Source of the DNA: a virus
Virus record (IMG/VR): IMGVR_UViG_3300032116_000948
Location: 1-30,170 of that record
Strand: one strand, 5' to 3'
Length of the DNA: 30,170 nt
Shown piece after piece: positions 1 through 8,569 of this stretch. Numbering within the stretch: position 1 is the stretch's first letter; every line of letters starts with the position of its first letter. The translations under genes and the position numbers were made by a program. The notes below the pieces were generated by a model. That model saw nothing but the letters and a program-made list of their open reading frames with translations. It made no database searches and was not told where the DNA came from.

Positions 1-62
1 ACATTAATGAAAATGCAGCAGTAGGATTTACAAAAGGATTTACAATAGGATTTAATTCATAA
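1..62 (+). CDS. 3' end of a truncated structural-region gene
   Basis: Only the last 19 codons are inside the window, ending at a TAA at 60-62. The visible residues include the near-repeat GFTKGFTIGFNS. The next gene starts 3 bp downstream on the same strand, so this is probably the last part of another tail or distal virion gene of the same operon. The fragment is too short to assign a function. Confidence 0.55.
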   Translation, partial: INENAAVGFTKGFTIGFNS

Positions 63-64
63 AT

Positions 65-580
65 ATGAGCCAATTAACTAAGGGAACATTTGAGACAACT
101 TATCAAAATGCTGGTGGAACATTTGCTGACAATACCACTAGACAAATAACAGAAGCTGATATAAGGCAATTTGCTGATGACATAGCTGATTCAACATTAT
201 TTCTTGATGATGCTTATGACAATCTTCAAATAATAATTGACGGTGGGGGTTCTACAATAACTACTGGAGTAAAAGCTGATTTAGTTGTTCCATATAATTG
301 TACCGTATTAGGATGGGATATTTTGGGCAATGCATCAGGTAGTATTGTCATTGATATTTGGAAAGATACATACGCTAATTTTCCACCCACAATAGCTGAT
401 ACAATTACTGGAACTGAAAAACCAACATTGTCTTCAGCACAAAAAAATCAGGATATATCAATAACTACTTGGACTGCTACAACATTAACAAGAAATGATA
501 TTTTAAGGTTTAATGTAGATTCAGCAACAACCGTAACTAGAGTTACTTTATCAATTAGAGTTAAGAGAAACGCAGCTTAA
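65..580 (+). CDS. Putative tail-fibre/distal virion protein, 171 aa
   Basis: The protein is rich in Thr, Asn, Asp and Ser, with alternating polar and hydrophobic stretches typical of beta-structured phage adhesion or fibre proteins. Residues 1-60 are more helical (TEADIRQFADDIADS). The rest looks like a beta-sandwich: a GGGSTITTG loop is followed by VKADLVVPYNCTVLGWDILG and a C-terminal region of strands ending in TRVTLSIRVKRNAA. There is no signal peptide or membrane segment. It sits 1 bp before the next gene and upstream of the S74 tail fibre, so a role in the tail tip or fibre is inferred from context. I do not recognise a precise family. Confidence 0.7.
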   Translation: MSQLTKGTFETTYQNAGGTFADNTTRQITEADIRQFADDIADSTLFLDDAYDNLQIIIDGGGSTITTGVKADLVVPYNCTVLGWDILGNASGSIVIDIWKDTYANFPPTIADTITGTEKPTLSSAQKNQDISITTWTATTLTRNDILRFNVDSATTVTRVTLSIRVKRNAA

Positions 581-581
581 A

Positions 582-1235
582 ATGGCAGCACCTATATATC
601 AATCTAAAGGAACCTTAGGTCAAGATACTGATCTTAATTTTAGTTTTACATACCCCACATTAGCAGCTAATGATTTGTTGTATTTATTAGTTTGGAATGG
701 TGGCAATGGATCTTTAATTACGGTTAATGGATCATGGACATTGCAGAATCTTATTAAAACAACTAATAATTACGGATTTATTTATTTGTATACTAAATTA
801 GCTACTGGTTCTGAAACTGGTACTGAAGTAGTATCTAGGACTACACCAAGTAATTCAGGAAGCACATTTGCCGGACAAGTATATTCTTTTCGTGGTGATG
901 CATTTATTACCGTTGAATCAAAATCTACAAATAAAGATTCTAATGATACCGTAACATGGAGTGCAGTAACCGTATCAGGAACTGAAAGAATTTTAGCTGC
1001 TTTTGTAGTAAATATTAATGGTGGGAATCCAGACACTCCAACCGGATATACAAATAGAGCATCAGAAACATTAACTGATGGAACCTATTTTGAATTGCAT
1101 ACAAAAGACAATACATCTTCAGATGGTGCTGTTACTGCAACTGGTGGATCATTAGATGAATGGGGAACATTTCATCATTCTATTTATAATGCTACTCCGA
1201 CAATAACTACATCAAGAACATTTATTATTAATTAA
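582..1235 (+). CDS. Putative tail-associated beta-sandwich protein, 217 aa
   Basis: This is a Gly/Thr/Asn-rich protein without long hydrophobic segments. The pattern of short strands (DLLYLLVWNGG, GFIYLYTKLATGSE, ERILAAFVVNING) resembles the jelly-roll or concanavalin-like modules seen in phage fibres and adhesins. The gene abuts the tail-fibre gene at 1236 with no gap (TAA directly followed by ATG), so the two are probably co-translated. A receptor-binding or fibre-accessory role is an inference from composition and position. I see no catalytic motif. Confidence 0.7.
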   Translation: MAAPIYQSKGTLGQDTDLNFSFTYPTLAANDLLYLLVWNGGNGSLITVNGSWTLQNLIKTTNNYGFIYLYTKLATGSETGTEVVSRTTPSNSGSTFAGQVYSFRGDAFITVESKSTNKDSNDTVTWSAVTVSGTERILAAFVVNINGGNPDTPTGYTNRASETLTDGTYFELHTKDNTSSDGAVTATGGSLDEWGTFHHSIYNATPTITTSRTFIIN

Positions 1236-4200
1236 ATGGCAGTAAAAAACACCAATACAAGTCCTTTATTAAAAGAAGGTGCAAATGTTACACTAACTGA
1301 AAGTGGTCAAGTTATCACTATTAGTTCAGCATCGGCAAGTCCTGCCGGAACTGATACGCAAGTTCAGTTTAATGATGGTGGTGCATTTGGTGGAGATGCC
1401 GGACTTACTTATAATAAAACTACTAATGTATTATCTGTAGAGTCAATAGACTTTGCACAAACTCCTGTAGCAGCAGATGCGGAGCGTAGATTAAAGTGGG
1501 ATAATGATGAGGGTAGTTTAGTATTGACATTAAAGGGTGGCAATGTTACTGTTCCACTTGGTGGAGAGGTTGTGGCATTGGTGCATAATGCTGAAAGCTT
1601 TACGCTAACCAAAGGAACGGTAGTATATGCTTTTGGTGCAAGTGGTCAGCGAGTTAGTGTTAAAAGAGCAGTAAATACGAGTGATGCTACATCAGCACAA
1701 GTATTGGGTGTTGTAGCAGAACCTATTGCTACTGGTGCTGAAGGATGGGTAATGGTTCAGGGTTTTGTTCGTGGATTAGACACATCAAGCTATACACAAG
1801 GTGATGCATTGTATTTATCAAATACTGCTGGTCAATTTACCAAGACCAAACAATATGCACCAAACCATCTTGTTTATGTTGGCTTTGCAGTCAAAATAAA
1901 TGCATCTTCAGGTGAGATATTTGTCAAGTGTCAGAATGGATATGAGATGGATGAGTTGCACAACGTGTCTGCACAAAGTCCATCTAACAATGATATATTA
2001 GCTTACAACACAAGCACTAACTTGTGGGAAAAGAAGCAGTTAAGTGCTATTAGCGGAATAACTGGAAGTGGAACATCAGGTCAAGTAAGTTATTTTAATG
2101 GAACCAATAGTATAACATCTGAAAGTGCTTTTACTTGGGATGCCGTAAATGATAAAATAGGAGTTGGTAGTAATTTTACAATTAGTCCTACTGCTATTGA
2201 ACAAAGTGATGCTAATGGTCTTACTTTAAATGGCTCGAATGGAAGTGGTGCAATATATTTTAGAGTTGCCGGAGCAGAAAGAGCAAGAATGGATGCGAGT
2301 GGTAACTTTATGGTTGGTAGGACTGGTTCAATATCTCAAATTACATTCGATGGAAGTTCCGGAATCACATATCAAAGAAGTACTGCCAATGAGTTTTCGG
2401 GTGTACTTGATTATCTAAAATCAAGGGGTACATCAGCAAGTCCGGCAGCGGTTCAGAATGGTGATGGAATATTTACATTGCGTTCTGCACCATATCACGG
2501 TTCTGCATTTACATATCTAAATTCAATGTCTGTTGATGTCGATGGTACATTTACATCAGGACAGAATCCACCTACAAAAATTTCATTCTATACTAATACT
2601 GCCAATGGTTCAGCAACGGAAAGATTAAAAATTACAAATAGCGGTGATGTAATTATAGGTGGTGGTGCTGATAGCGGTGAGACACTACAAATAACTGGTG
2701 ATGAAAAAGTTAATGGTAAGATAATTGCCGGAACAGCTAATTCAACAAACGGTTCAGAAATATTAAATGGAAAATATACAAGTGGAGCATTAACGGTTTT
2801 AGGTACAGAATATTCAACGGGTGGCCCAGTTTTGGGTTATGCAGTTAAACCATCTACATCAGCATCAGGTGCGTTTTTAAGTGCAACTGGTGTTAATATA
2901 GACCGTGGAGCCTATACCGTTTCAGGTAGTATTCACAAGTGGTATAGTGGCACAACACAAACCGTAGCAGAAAATAGTTCTGTTACAATGACTGAAAGGA
3001 TGAGCCTTTTAGATAACGGTAAACTAAAAATAAACGGTTACACATCTACAAGTTCATATACTGGTACTGCACAAGGTTTATTAGGATTTGCCAATGATGG
3101 TAGTGTTATTACATTAGACGATAGAGTATCGGGTACTGGTTCAACTAATCAGGTTGCTTTCTTTGATGGCACAAAAACTATCAAATCAGAATCCGCATTT
3201 GTGTGGGACCAAACAAATGATAGATTAGGTATTTCATCTACTGCATCATTTGGTAAGCTTTCCGTTGGTTCAGGTACTGGTTTTGTTGGCTTCAATGTAG
3301 GCACATCTTCATCACCTGAAAGGGCTAATATCTTTTTTGATACTGACGGCACTGGTTGGAAGATGAATATTGGTAAATACCAAAGTTCAACATTTAGTTC
3401 AATAATGACCGTACACGATTCGTCAAATGTTAGCATAGGTTCTGCAAGTGACAACGGTAATAGGTTACAAGTATCAGGAAAAATATCAGTCAATACATCA
3501 GGTCAGTCACAAGTTATATCAAATCGTTATGGAGCAAATTCTGATGGTTACAATACTTGGATAGGTGGTGGTGGAGATTCTGCTATTGGTTCAGTAGCAG
3601 ATACATCAAAAGGTGCATATAATACATCTTATGGATGGAACTGCCTTTTAAATATTACCGAGGGAGCGTACAACAATGGTCAAGGTGTCAATGTTCTTGG
3701 CTCATTAACAACTGGGTCAGGTAATAGTGCATTTGGAACATCCAGTTCCGTAACAATGAGTACTGGTTATGGCAATAGTGCATTTGGAAATAATTCGCTT
3801 GAAAAAGGTACTACTTGTTATTACAACGTGGCATTAGGTAATGCCAGTCTTTATAATATAACTACGGGGTATCAAAATGTCGGAGTTGGATTTGAGGCGG
3901 GTAGATATATAACTGCCGGAACCGCAAATCAAACATCTACTAATTCAGTTTACATTGGCACAGATGCAAGGGCAGGGTCTAACGGTAACGACAACGAAAT
4001 TGTAATTGGTGCAACAAGTAGAGGCAATGGAACAAATAGCGTTACATTAGGCAATACATCAATTACCAAAACCGTTCTTCAAGGTAGTGTATGTATTGGC
4101 AATACATCTACAAGTTATAAATTAGAAGTAACCGGAGATGCAAAGGTTACAACGGGAGCATTAGGAGTGAACGTAAACCCTAACGCTACCGATGGTAGAA

Positions 4201-4559
4201 TAGATGCAAGTAATGACATTGTTGCCTACTCATCAGATAGAAGACTAAAAGAAAATATTAAAGACATTGAAAGCCCTATTGAGAAAGTACAGAAACTCAA
4301 AGGCTTTACTTATAATTGGAATGACCTCGCAAATCAATTAGCAGGGTATAACACAAGTGAAAGTTTGGTCGGTGTCTTTGCTCAAGATGTACAAGAGGTT
4401 TTGCCTGAAGCGGTTAAGTTGGCTCCATTTGATAACAACGGATATAACAAGTCAATAAGCGGTGAAGATTACCTAACCGTGCAATATGAAAAACTTGTGC
4501 CTTTGTTGATTGAAGCTATTAAGGATTTACAAAATCAAATTAACGAATTGAAGAAATGA
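1236..4559 (+). CDS. Tail fibre with C-terminal S74 intramolecular chaperone domain
   Basis: This 1107-residue protein is probably the main host-recognition fibre. Residues 1000-1107 match the peptidase S74 family, which helps trimeric fibres fold and then cleaves itself off. The SDRRLK signature is at 1000-1005, giving Ser1000 and Lys1005 with the spacing of the known Ser-Lys dyad, and the domain ends in a coiled-coil tail (LIEAIKDLQNQINELKK). Upstream are beta-rich repeats. A module with the pattern QVxFFDGTxxIxSESAFxWDxxNDxLGI begins near residues 38 (diverged), 276 and 632. Residues about 830-930 contain head repeats of the GNSAFG/NVALGNASL type, like trimeric autotransporter heads. The stop overlaps the next start (ATGA). 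The mature fibre would lack the last ~108 residues. Confidence 0.9.
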   Translation: MAVKNTNTSPLLKEGANVTLTESGQVITISSASASPAGTDTQVQFNDGGAFGGDAGLTYNKTTNVLSVESIDFAQTPVAADAERRLKWDNDEGSLVLTLKGGNVTVPLGGEVVALVHNAESFTLTKGTVVYAFGASGQRVSVKRAVNTSDATSAQVLGVVAEPIATGAEGWVMVQGFVRGLDTSSYTQGDALYLSNTAGQFTKTKQYAPNHLVYVGFAVKINASSGEIFVKCQNGYEMDELHNVSAQSPSNNDILAYNTSTNLWEKKQLSAISGITGSGTSGQVSYFNGTNSITSESAFTWDAVNDKIGVGSNFTISPTAIEQSDANGLTLNGSNGSGAIYFRVAGAERARMDASGNFMVGRTGSISQITFDGSSGITYQRSTANEFSGVLDYLKSRGTSASPAAVQNGDGIFTLRSAPYHGSAFTYLNSMSVDVDGTFTSGQNPPTKISFYTNTANGSATERLKITNSGDVIIGGGADSGETLQITGDEKVNGKIIAGTANSTNGSEILNGKYTSGALTVLGTEYSTGGPVLGYAVKPSTSASGAFLSATGVNIDRGAYTVSGSIHKWYSGTTQTVAENSSVTMTERMSLLDNGKLKINGYTSTSSYTGTAQGLLGFANDGSVITLDDRVSGTGSTNQVAFFDGTKTIKSESAFVWDQTNDRLGISSTASFGKLSVGSGTGFVGFNVGTSSSPERANIFFDTDGTGWKMNIGKYQSSTFSSIMTVHDSSNVSIGSASDNGNRLQVSGKISVNTSGQSQVISNRYGANSDGYNTWIGGGGDSAIGSVADTSKGAYNTSYGWNCLLNITEGAYNNGQGVNVLGSLTTGSGNSAFGTSSSVTMSTGYGNSAFGNNSLEKGTTCYYNVALGNASLYNITTGYQNVGVGFEAGRYITAGTANQTSTNSVYIGTDARAGSNGNDNEIVIGATSRGNGTNSVTLGNTSITKTVLQGSVCIGNTSTSYKLEVTGDAKVTTGALGVNVNPNATDGRIDASNDIVAYSSDRRLKENIKDIESPIEKVQKLKGFTYNWNDLANQLAGYNTSESLVGVFAQDVQEVLPEAVKLAPFDNNGYNKSISGEDYLTVQYEKLVPLLIEAIKDLQNQINELKK

Positions 4560-5128
4560 CATTACCATTATCAGGGCCATTGTCGTTGAATGACATCAAT
4601 TTAGAACTTGGTAGAACATCAGGTACATCAATAGCACTAAATGAGGCAGAAGATGGAACCTACGCAACAATAAATGTATACTCATGCAAAAAGCCGGACT
4701 CTGCAAATCCGGCAAGGGTTAGCGAATGGTATGGTTATGACCATAATGCTTTGCAGGCAAAAAATAGAAACATTTTTGCAAGGTTAGAAGCTAATCTTTC
4801 TACACAAAACTGGTCTCTATACTACAATATCAATAGCGGAGGATGGACTGCATTAGCCACAAATATTGGAGCCACGGCAACTACTTGTGCCCAACGTGGT
4901 ACTGCTATTACGGTCAATGATGGAGACACCGTAGAATTTAGCGTAAGAAATGCCTCAACTGGTGTAGCATCATCTTTCTATGGTTCTTCAGGAACCACAT
5001 CATCATGTCCTACATCAGGAACTGCCTATGAAGAAGGGGTTACTGCTTTTACCGTAACCTTTGATGCCTGCACACTATTTGTGGGCATAACTGCACGGGT
5101 TAGTGCTGGTGCTTTAGTCGTAATTTAA
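4556..5128 (+). CDS. Phage tail-tip/fibre-associated protein, 190 aa
   Basis: The first 65 residues (LPLSGPLSLNDINLELGR ... VSEWYGYDH) fit a short N-terminal module common in phage tail proteins of the form LPxSGPxSxxDIxxELG ... YG, which I recognise from phage genomes but cannot name precisely. Residues ~75-190 form a beta-rich domain with six Cys or so, ending in TARVSAGALVVI. Translation is coupled to the S74 fibre by a 4-bp ATGA overlap. It is probably a virion component next to the fibre, perhaps an accessory binding protein. No enzyme motif is seen. Confidence 0.75.
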   Translation: MTLPLSGPLSLNDINLELGRTSGTSIALNEAEDGTYATINVYSCKKPDSANPARVSEWYGYDHNALQAKNRNIFARLEANLSTQNWSLYYNINSGGWTALATNIGATATTCAQRGTAITVNDGDTVEFSVRNASTGVASSFYGSSGTTSSCPTSGTAYEEGVTAFTVTFDACTLFVGITARVSAGALVVI

Positions 5129-5142
5129 ACTAAATTTGCAAT

Positions 5143-5433
5143 ATGAAAACAATTCAACCTATCTCTATTTGGAAGCCAGGTGGCACAAAAGATGCTACCA
5201 TTTTAAATGCCTTTGTTATTGCTGACAATATCAAAGATGCAGCCCAGTTTTATTTCACCCTTATGACAAATAACAAAGAGGCTATTGCTGAAGGTAATTT
5301 GACAATGACTGGTGATGATTATCAAAATTGGACACAGAATGAACAAGCTTGGGATTTTGTGGCACAAAAGCTTGGGGTAACAATTACTGGTGATTATGTT
5401 TCTGTAATAACTGAAGCTGTCGTTCAGGAATGA
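5143..5433 (+). CDS. Small conserved-type phage protein, 96 aa, unknown function
   Basis: This is a small soluble protein of mixed alpha/beta character, with no membrane segment. It contains a central EGNLTMTGDDYQNWTQNEQAW segment. The stop overlaps the following metallophosphoesterase start by 4 bp (ATGA), and the start is 14 bp after the previous gene. The start codon is preceded by TAAATTTGCAAT, which resembles the sequence before the portal start at 22115. I recognise the general type from tail-fibre ends of Bacteroidota phages but know of no function. Confidence 0.75.
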   Translation: MKTIQPISIWKPGGTKDATILNAFVIADNIKDAAQFYFTLMTNNKEAIAEGNLTMTGDDYQNWTQNEQAWDFVAQKLGVTITGDYVSVITEAVVQE

Positions 5434-6419
5434 ATAAAACCCAATTAATCAGGGATTTTATTACTAAAAGTAAGCTTAAATCCAAAATAGCCATAGCAAA
5501 GGCAGTATTTGAGAAATATCCTGATAAATTTAAATCTGTTGAAGATGCAAGGACTTTAGTTAGATATGTAACAGGATCATTAGGAAATCATCTTCGAAAA
5601 GATATTAGTAATCCTGAATTGACAAAGTTTTTTTACAATGGTTTTGAAAGTTGGGCTAAAGAAAATTTAAATACAGAGTTAAGACCTTGGGATGATCCTT
5701 TTGTAATTCCTGACTCTATAAAGGTTTTGAATGTTATTGCCGATTTACATTCTATACATTTAGATGTAAATACTTACAAGGCTTTTCTAAACAATACGAA
5801 GGATAAAACTGCCTTATTAATCAATGGTGATTTATTAGATTCTGAACAACTTACAAGACATCTTAAAAGTCATAATGCTGTTGAGTATGAAAAGGAATTA
5901 GAGATATGTCACACAATACTGAAGGCACTTAAATCAGAATTTAATCACGTTTATTTTAAGGCTGGGAACCATGACTACTGGCTCGAAAGGTACTTGTTAA
6001 ATAATGCTAGGGAAATATTTCGTTTGCGTGGAATACAGGTTCAGGAATTACTACGTTGTGGTGAACTTGGTGTTCATTTTATACATAATCTCAAATACAT
6101 TCAATACGGTGATTTAGATATTGTTCATGGTCACGAATTTGGTGGTTTTGGTGGTGGTAAATTTCCATCAGTAAGCTTATTAGATAAATGGCAAACTTTT
6201 AAGGGCCGTTATGATGTAAAAATTTTAGCATCTCACAGCCACCGGAACGATCATTCAATCAGCCGTAAGAGTAAAGATGGTAAATTTGGCGAATCTTGGG
6301 TAACTCCGGCAATGTGTCGCAAAGGTGCTGGATATGCTCCTTATAGTGGATGGGATAATGGATGGTGTGTATTACAAAACAATAATGGCAAGGTAGATGT
6401 GCAAATGATTGTAATATGA
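5430..6419 (+). CDS. Calcineurin-like metallophosphoesterase with N-terminal helical domain
   Basis: This 329-residue protein carries the ordered motifs of the metallophosphoesterase superfamily: D105-x-H107 (ADLHS), G133-D134 (NGDLLD), G179-N180-H181-D182, H233/H235 (VHGHE), and SHSH at 268-271 where GHxH is usual. These bind two divalent metals and hydrolyse phosphodiesters or phosphomonoesters. Mre11/SbcD-like nucleases share the fold, but no SbcC partner or capping domain is seen here. Residues 1-60 form a Lys-rich helical region that may bind nucleic acid. The gene overlaps its neighbours by 4 bp on both sides. It lies at the junction between tail genes and the replication operon, so a DNA or RNA processing role is plausible but unproven. 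Confidence 0.88.
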   Translation: MNKTQLIRDFITKSKLKSKIAIAKAVFEKYPDKFKSVEDARTLVRYVTGSLGNHLRKDISNPELTKFFYNGFESWAKENLNTELRPWDDPFVIPDSIKVLNVIADLHSIHLDVNTYKAFLNNTKDKTALLINGDLLDSEQLTRHLKSHNAVEYEKELEICHTILKALKSEFNHVYFKAGNHDYWLERYLLNNAREIFRLRGIQVQELLRCGELGVHFIHNLKYIQYGDLDIVHGHEFGGFGGGKFPSVSLLDKWQTFKGRYDVKILASHSHRNDHSISRKSKDGKFGESWVTPAMCRKGAGYAPYSGWDNGWCVLQNNNGKVDVQMIVI

Positions 6420-6661
6420 AAAAAACAAAGGTGGAATATCGTAAGCTACGCACCGTATGGGGTTATGCTTATGTAAACGAAAATAAAATTCACCTTTGGG
6501 AAAATCTACGTCATCCAAAGTATGCTAAAAAACATTTGGAGGTTTTAATACACGAAAAACTGCACATCATGTTTCCTGATCTTGATGAAACAGCAATCCT
6601 ACGACACGGTAAGGATTTATCTCAGTTTCTTTGGGATAATGGATATAAGAAGCAGCAGTAG
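6416..6661 (+). CDS. Mini-protein with HExxH zinc-metallopeptidase motif, 81 aa
   Basis: The protein has HEKLH at residues 46-50 in a helix (LEVLIHEKLHIMFPDLDE). The residues after it, FPDLDE, place an Asp/Glu-rich turn where gluzincin-like and SprT-like enzymes have a third metal ligand. The N-terminus (VEYRKLRTVWGYAYVNENKIHL) looks like short beta-strands, as in minimal SprT/WSS1-type peptidases. At 81 residues it is much smaller than those families. The start overlaps the metallophosphoesterase stop by 4 bp, so the pair is probably co-translated. The stop TAG at 6659-6661 directly abuts the stop of the convergent ATPase gene. Peptidase activity is an inference from the motif only. Confidence 0.78.
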   Translation: MKKTKVEYRKLRTVWGYAYVNENKIHLWENLRHPKYAKKHLEVLIHEKLHIMFPDLDETAILRHGKDLSQFLWDNGYKKQQ

Positions 6662-7603
6662 TTAAAAAGGCAAATCATCTTTATATGGCAGTACCTTTAC
6701 ACTAGGGTAATATTTTTCAATAGTGTCTTCTGCTGTATCAAATCCTGTCCAATCCTTTCGGAATGTAAATCTAATAGGTTCCAAGTAAGGAGTTGGGAAA
6801 CCACCACCCTCTGTATTCCTAACTTTATCTATGTAAAGATGACTAACAAATCTTTCTTGTGTATCCATGTGATATAAATTACGATGTATACACATTACAT
6901 CATCTGATTTGTTTATAAACTTGCCACCACCCTCTGTATCTGATGCCATTGGCCTAGGAACCTCACCCATCTTATCAGGCTTTAATCTTTGAGTTTCAGT
7001 TACGGTATGGCAGTTTAAAAATATGCTTATCCCTGTATTCTTACAAAATATTCTAAAGTCTTCAATAGCCTCATAGTCATATTCGTGGCTATTCATTTTA
7101 CGATCCTTTTTAAGAGAATTATAAGGATCAATAAAAACTATATCAGGATTAAAGCCAAAGTCTTGTGCAATTGCTACTTGTTCAAGTATGTCTTTGTAAG
7201 TATACTGCTTAACGTGTTTTATAAATATGCATTGCTGCCGGATAAAGTCAAAGTGTTTAGCATAATCGTGGCTTTGGAATGTAAACTGAATTAAAAGTCT
7301 AGCAAGCTGGCTTACTTTGTTTTCAGCAGAATAGATTATAATCTTTTTGTCTCTTATTAATCTGCTTAATAGATAAGTTATTAGTGTTGTCTTTCCTACG
7401 TTACTATTGCCCACTATTGTCGTTAGTTGTCCCTGTTTGTACGGACAATGCTGATCAAGTCTTTTGTGACCATATTTGGTTATTTCCCATTTGACTCCGG
7501 TTAATATTTCATTTTCGTAATCCTTTGGGTCTTCAAAATAGTCCTTACCAGCCTGAAAATCTTCTATTTTAAGCTGTTTCTTAATCTTTTCGGCAAAATT
7601 CAT
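6662..7603 (-). CDS. RecA/DnaB-like replicative ATPase (helicase-type)
   Basis: This 313-residue protein is a P-loop ATPase of the RecA/DnaB/RepA type and probably unwinds DNA or loads replication proteins. Walker A is GNSNVGKTT at residues 65-73, Walker B is DIVFIDP at 154-160, and a sensor-like strand with a polar end (FLNCHT) is at 195-200. The Gly-rich segment DTEGGGKFINKSDD at 222-235 and a later TEGGGF fit ring-helicase loops. There is no primase domain. The C-terminus is KDDLPF, like the acidic SSB tail that recruits repair proteins. It is the last gene of the leftward operon and overlaps the gene upstream of it by 23 bp. Confidence 0.88.
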   Translation of the reverse strand: MNFAEKIKKQLKIEDFQAGKDYFEDPKDYENEILTGVKWEITKYGHKRLDQHCPYKQGQLTTIVGNSNVGKTTLITYLLSRLIRDKKIIIYSAENKVSQLARLLIQFTFQSHDYAKHFDFIRQQCIFIKHVKQYTYKDILEQVAIAQDFGFNPDIVFIDPYNSLKKDRKMNSHEYDYEAIEDFRIFCKNTGISIFLNCHTVTETQRLKPDKMGEVPRPMASDTEGGGKFINKSDDVMCIHRNLYHMDTQERFVSHLYIDKVRNTEGGGFPTPYLEPIRFTFRKDWTGFDTAEDTIEKYYPSVKVLPYKDDLPF

Positions 7604-7886
7604 TCATGTAAAAGGTTAGCATCTCACTTTGTAATTCTAATTTGGCCCTCAATTGACCTTTATCAATAGCCTCATCGTATCTGATTTCAGTAAGGGTATG
7701 ATGAGTAAAATCTATTAGGTCATTAGCGACCTCATAAATCTCCGCAGAGGCAATTAAAAGGTAAATGGTATCTTCATTCACCTTTTGATAAGATAATCGT
7801 TCTACGAGCCTCTTTTGGGCCTCTAATAAGCTTTTAAGTTTGCCAGCCTTGTTCGCCCAAGATGGTAGGTCTAAATAATGGTTCAT
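7581..7886 (-). CDS. Small helical protein in replication operon, 101 aa
   Basis: The predicted protein is almost entirely helical and charged (LKSLLEAQKRLVERLSYQKVNEDTIYLLIASAEIYEVANDLIDF), with no membrane segment. It sits between the winged-helix replication protein (4-bp ATGA overlap) and the RecA-like ATPase (23-bp overlap). In many phages this position holds a helicase loader or accessory replication factor, and that role is suggested by position alone. No family is recognised. Confidence 0.75.
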   Translation of the reverse strand: MNHYLDLPSWANKAGKLKSLLEAQKRLVERLSYQKVNEDTIYLLIASAEIYEVANDLIDFTHHTLTEIRYDEAIDKGQLRAKLELQSEMLTFYMNEFCRKD

Positions 7887-8569
7887 TTGTATTGTTTTGA
7901 AACGTATAGGTTGTATGCATTGTAGATATGCATAAAATCATTGAATGGCTTGCCTAGATTTTCCAAAAGAAACTTTCTAACAAATTGTGGCCTAGCAATT
8001 ATTGACTTATTCATTTGAAATAATTGTTCCAAACCATCTTCACCCTGTATGCGGTATATGGTCTTACCAATAACCTTTGGTTGGATAGTGATAAAAAGAT
8101 CAGAATTGTTACCCAAAATTTCAATTTCTTTTACCTCAGAGGTATATATATTATCTTTTGTTATTAAACTTATATTATTATGGTTAACGTTTTCGTTGAC
8201 CCCCCCTCCCTGTTTTCGTTGACCCCCCCTTAACGTTTCCGTTGACCCCCCTCCCTGTTTTCGTTGACCCAGTTGATCCTTTACAGGATCGCTCAATGTC
8301 AATCTTCTTTGGGTAGTTTGATTGTCCAAAATTTCATCATAACGTAGCAAATAACCACTTGCAATCAATTCATGGATATGCTTAGATATGGTGTTTTCAT
8401 GTAGATTTAACATATTGCCTATATACAAGTTTGTAGCAAAGCAGTATCCTTTTTGATTGCTAAGATTGCTTATAACTCCAAAAGTCAATTTAGCTGGGGC
8501 ACTAACTTTCATATCTGTCAATAGACTAGACGGAATTACCACAAATGCACCAAACACTTTTTCTTCCAT
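7883..8569 (-). CDS. Winged-helix replication initiator-like protein with internal origin repeats
   Basis: Residues 1-85 form a helix-turn-helix/winged-helix domain (ATNLYIGNMLNLHENTISKHIHELIASGYLLRY) of the kind found in phage replisome organisers and Rep-like initiators. Residues 101-130 are a low-complexity Gly/Gln/Arg linker (GQRKQGGG occurs twice) encoded by the DNA repeats at 8189-8270. The C-terminal ~90 residues are helical (IIARPQFVRKFLLENLGKPFNDFMHIYNAYNLY). The arrangement recalls lambda O, where the origin iterons lie inside the initiator gene. The ATPase gene two positions downstream in the operon would be the helicase partner. Recognition is by fold pattern and context, not by a named family. 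Confidence 0.82.
   Translation of the reverse strand: MEEKVFGAFVVIPSSLLTDMKVSAPAKLTFGVISNLSNQKGYCFATNLYIGNMLNLHENTISKHIHELIASGYLLRYDEILDNQTTQRRLTLSDPVKDQLGQRKQGGGSTETLRGGQRKQGGGVNENVNHNNISLITKDNIYTSEVKEIEILGNNSDLFITIQPKVIGKTIYRIQGEDGLEQLFQMNKSIIARPQFVRKFLLENLGKPFNDFMHIYNAYNLYVSKQYK
8189..8270. repeat. Tandem 22-23 bp repeats inside replication gene, candidate origin
   Basis: The 14-mer GTTTTCGTTGACCC starts at 8189, 8212 and 8257, with a one-mismatch copy (GTTTCCGTTGACCC) at 8235. Spacings are 23, 23 and 22 bp. Copies alternate in what precedes them: TTAAC before copies 1 and 3, CTCCCT before copies 2 and 4, so the higher-order unit is about 45 bp. Each of the first three is followed by six or seven C. 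The spacing breaks the triplet phase, so the same DNA is read in different frames. This suggests that the DNA, not the protein, is being kept. The minus strand is G-rich, with several runs of three or more G. Confidence 0.85.

Noticed and set aside
782-1036. 84-aa minus-strand frame within the fibre-region gene
   Set aside because: It lies opposite a well-supported rightward coding region, without leader or neighbours on its strand.
3149-3493. 114-aa minus-strand frame inside the S74 tail fibre
   Set aside because: It is a shadow of a long, clearly coding gene with a recognised domain; no supporting context.
8189-8270. CRISPR array
   Set aside because: Repeats are 14 bp with 8-9 bp of repetitive, non-unique spacer and lie inside a coding gene. 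Spacers are not unique and no cas genes are present.
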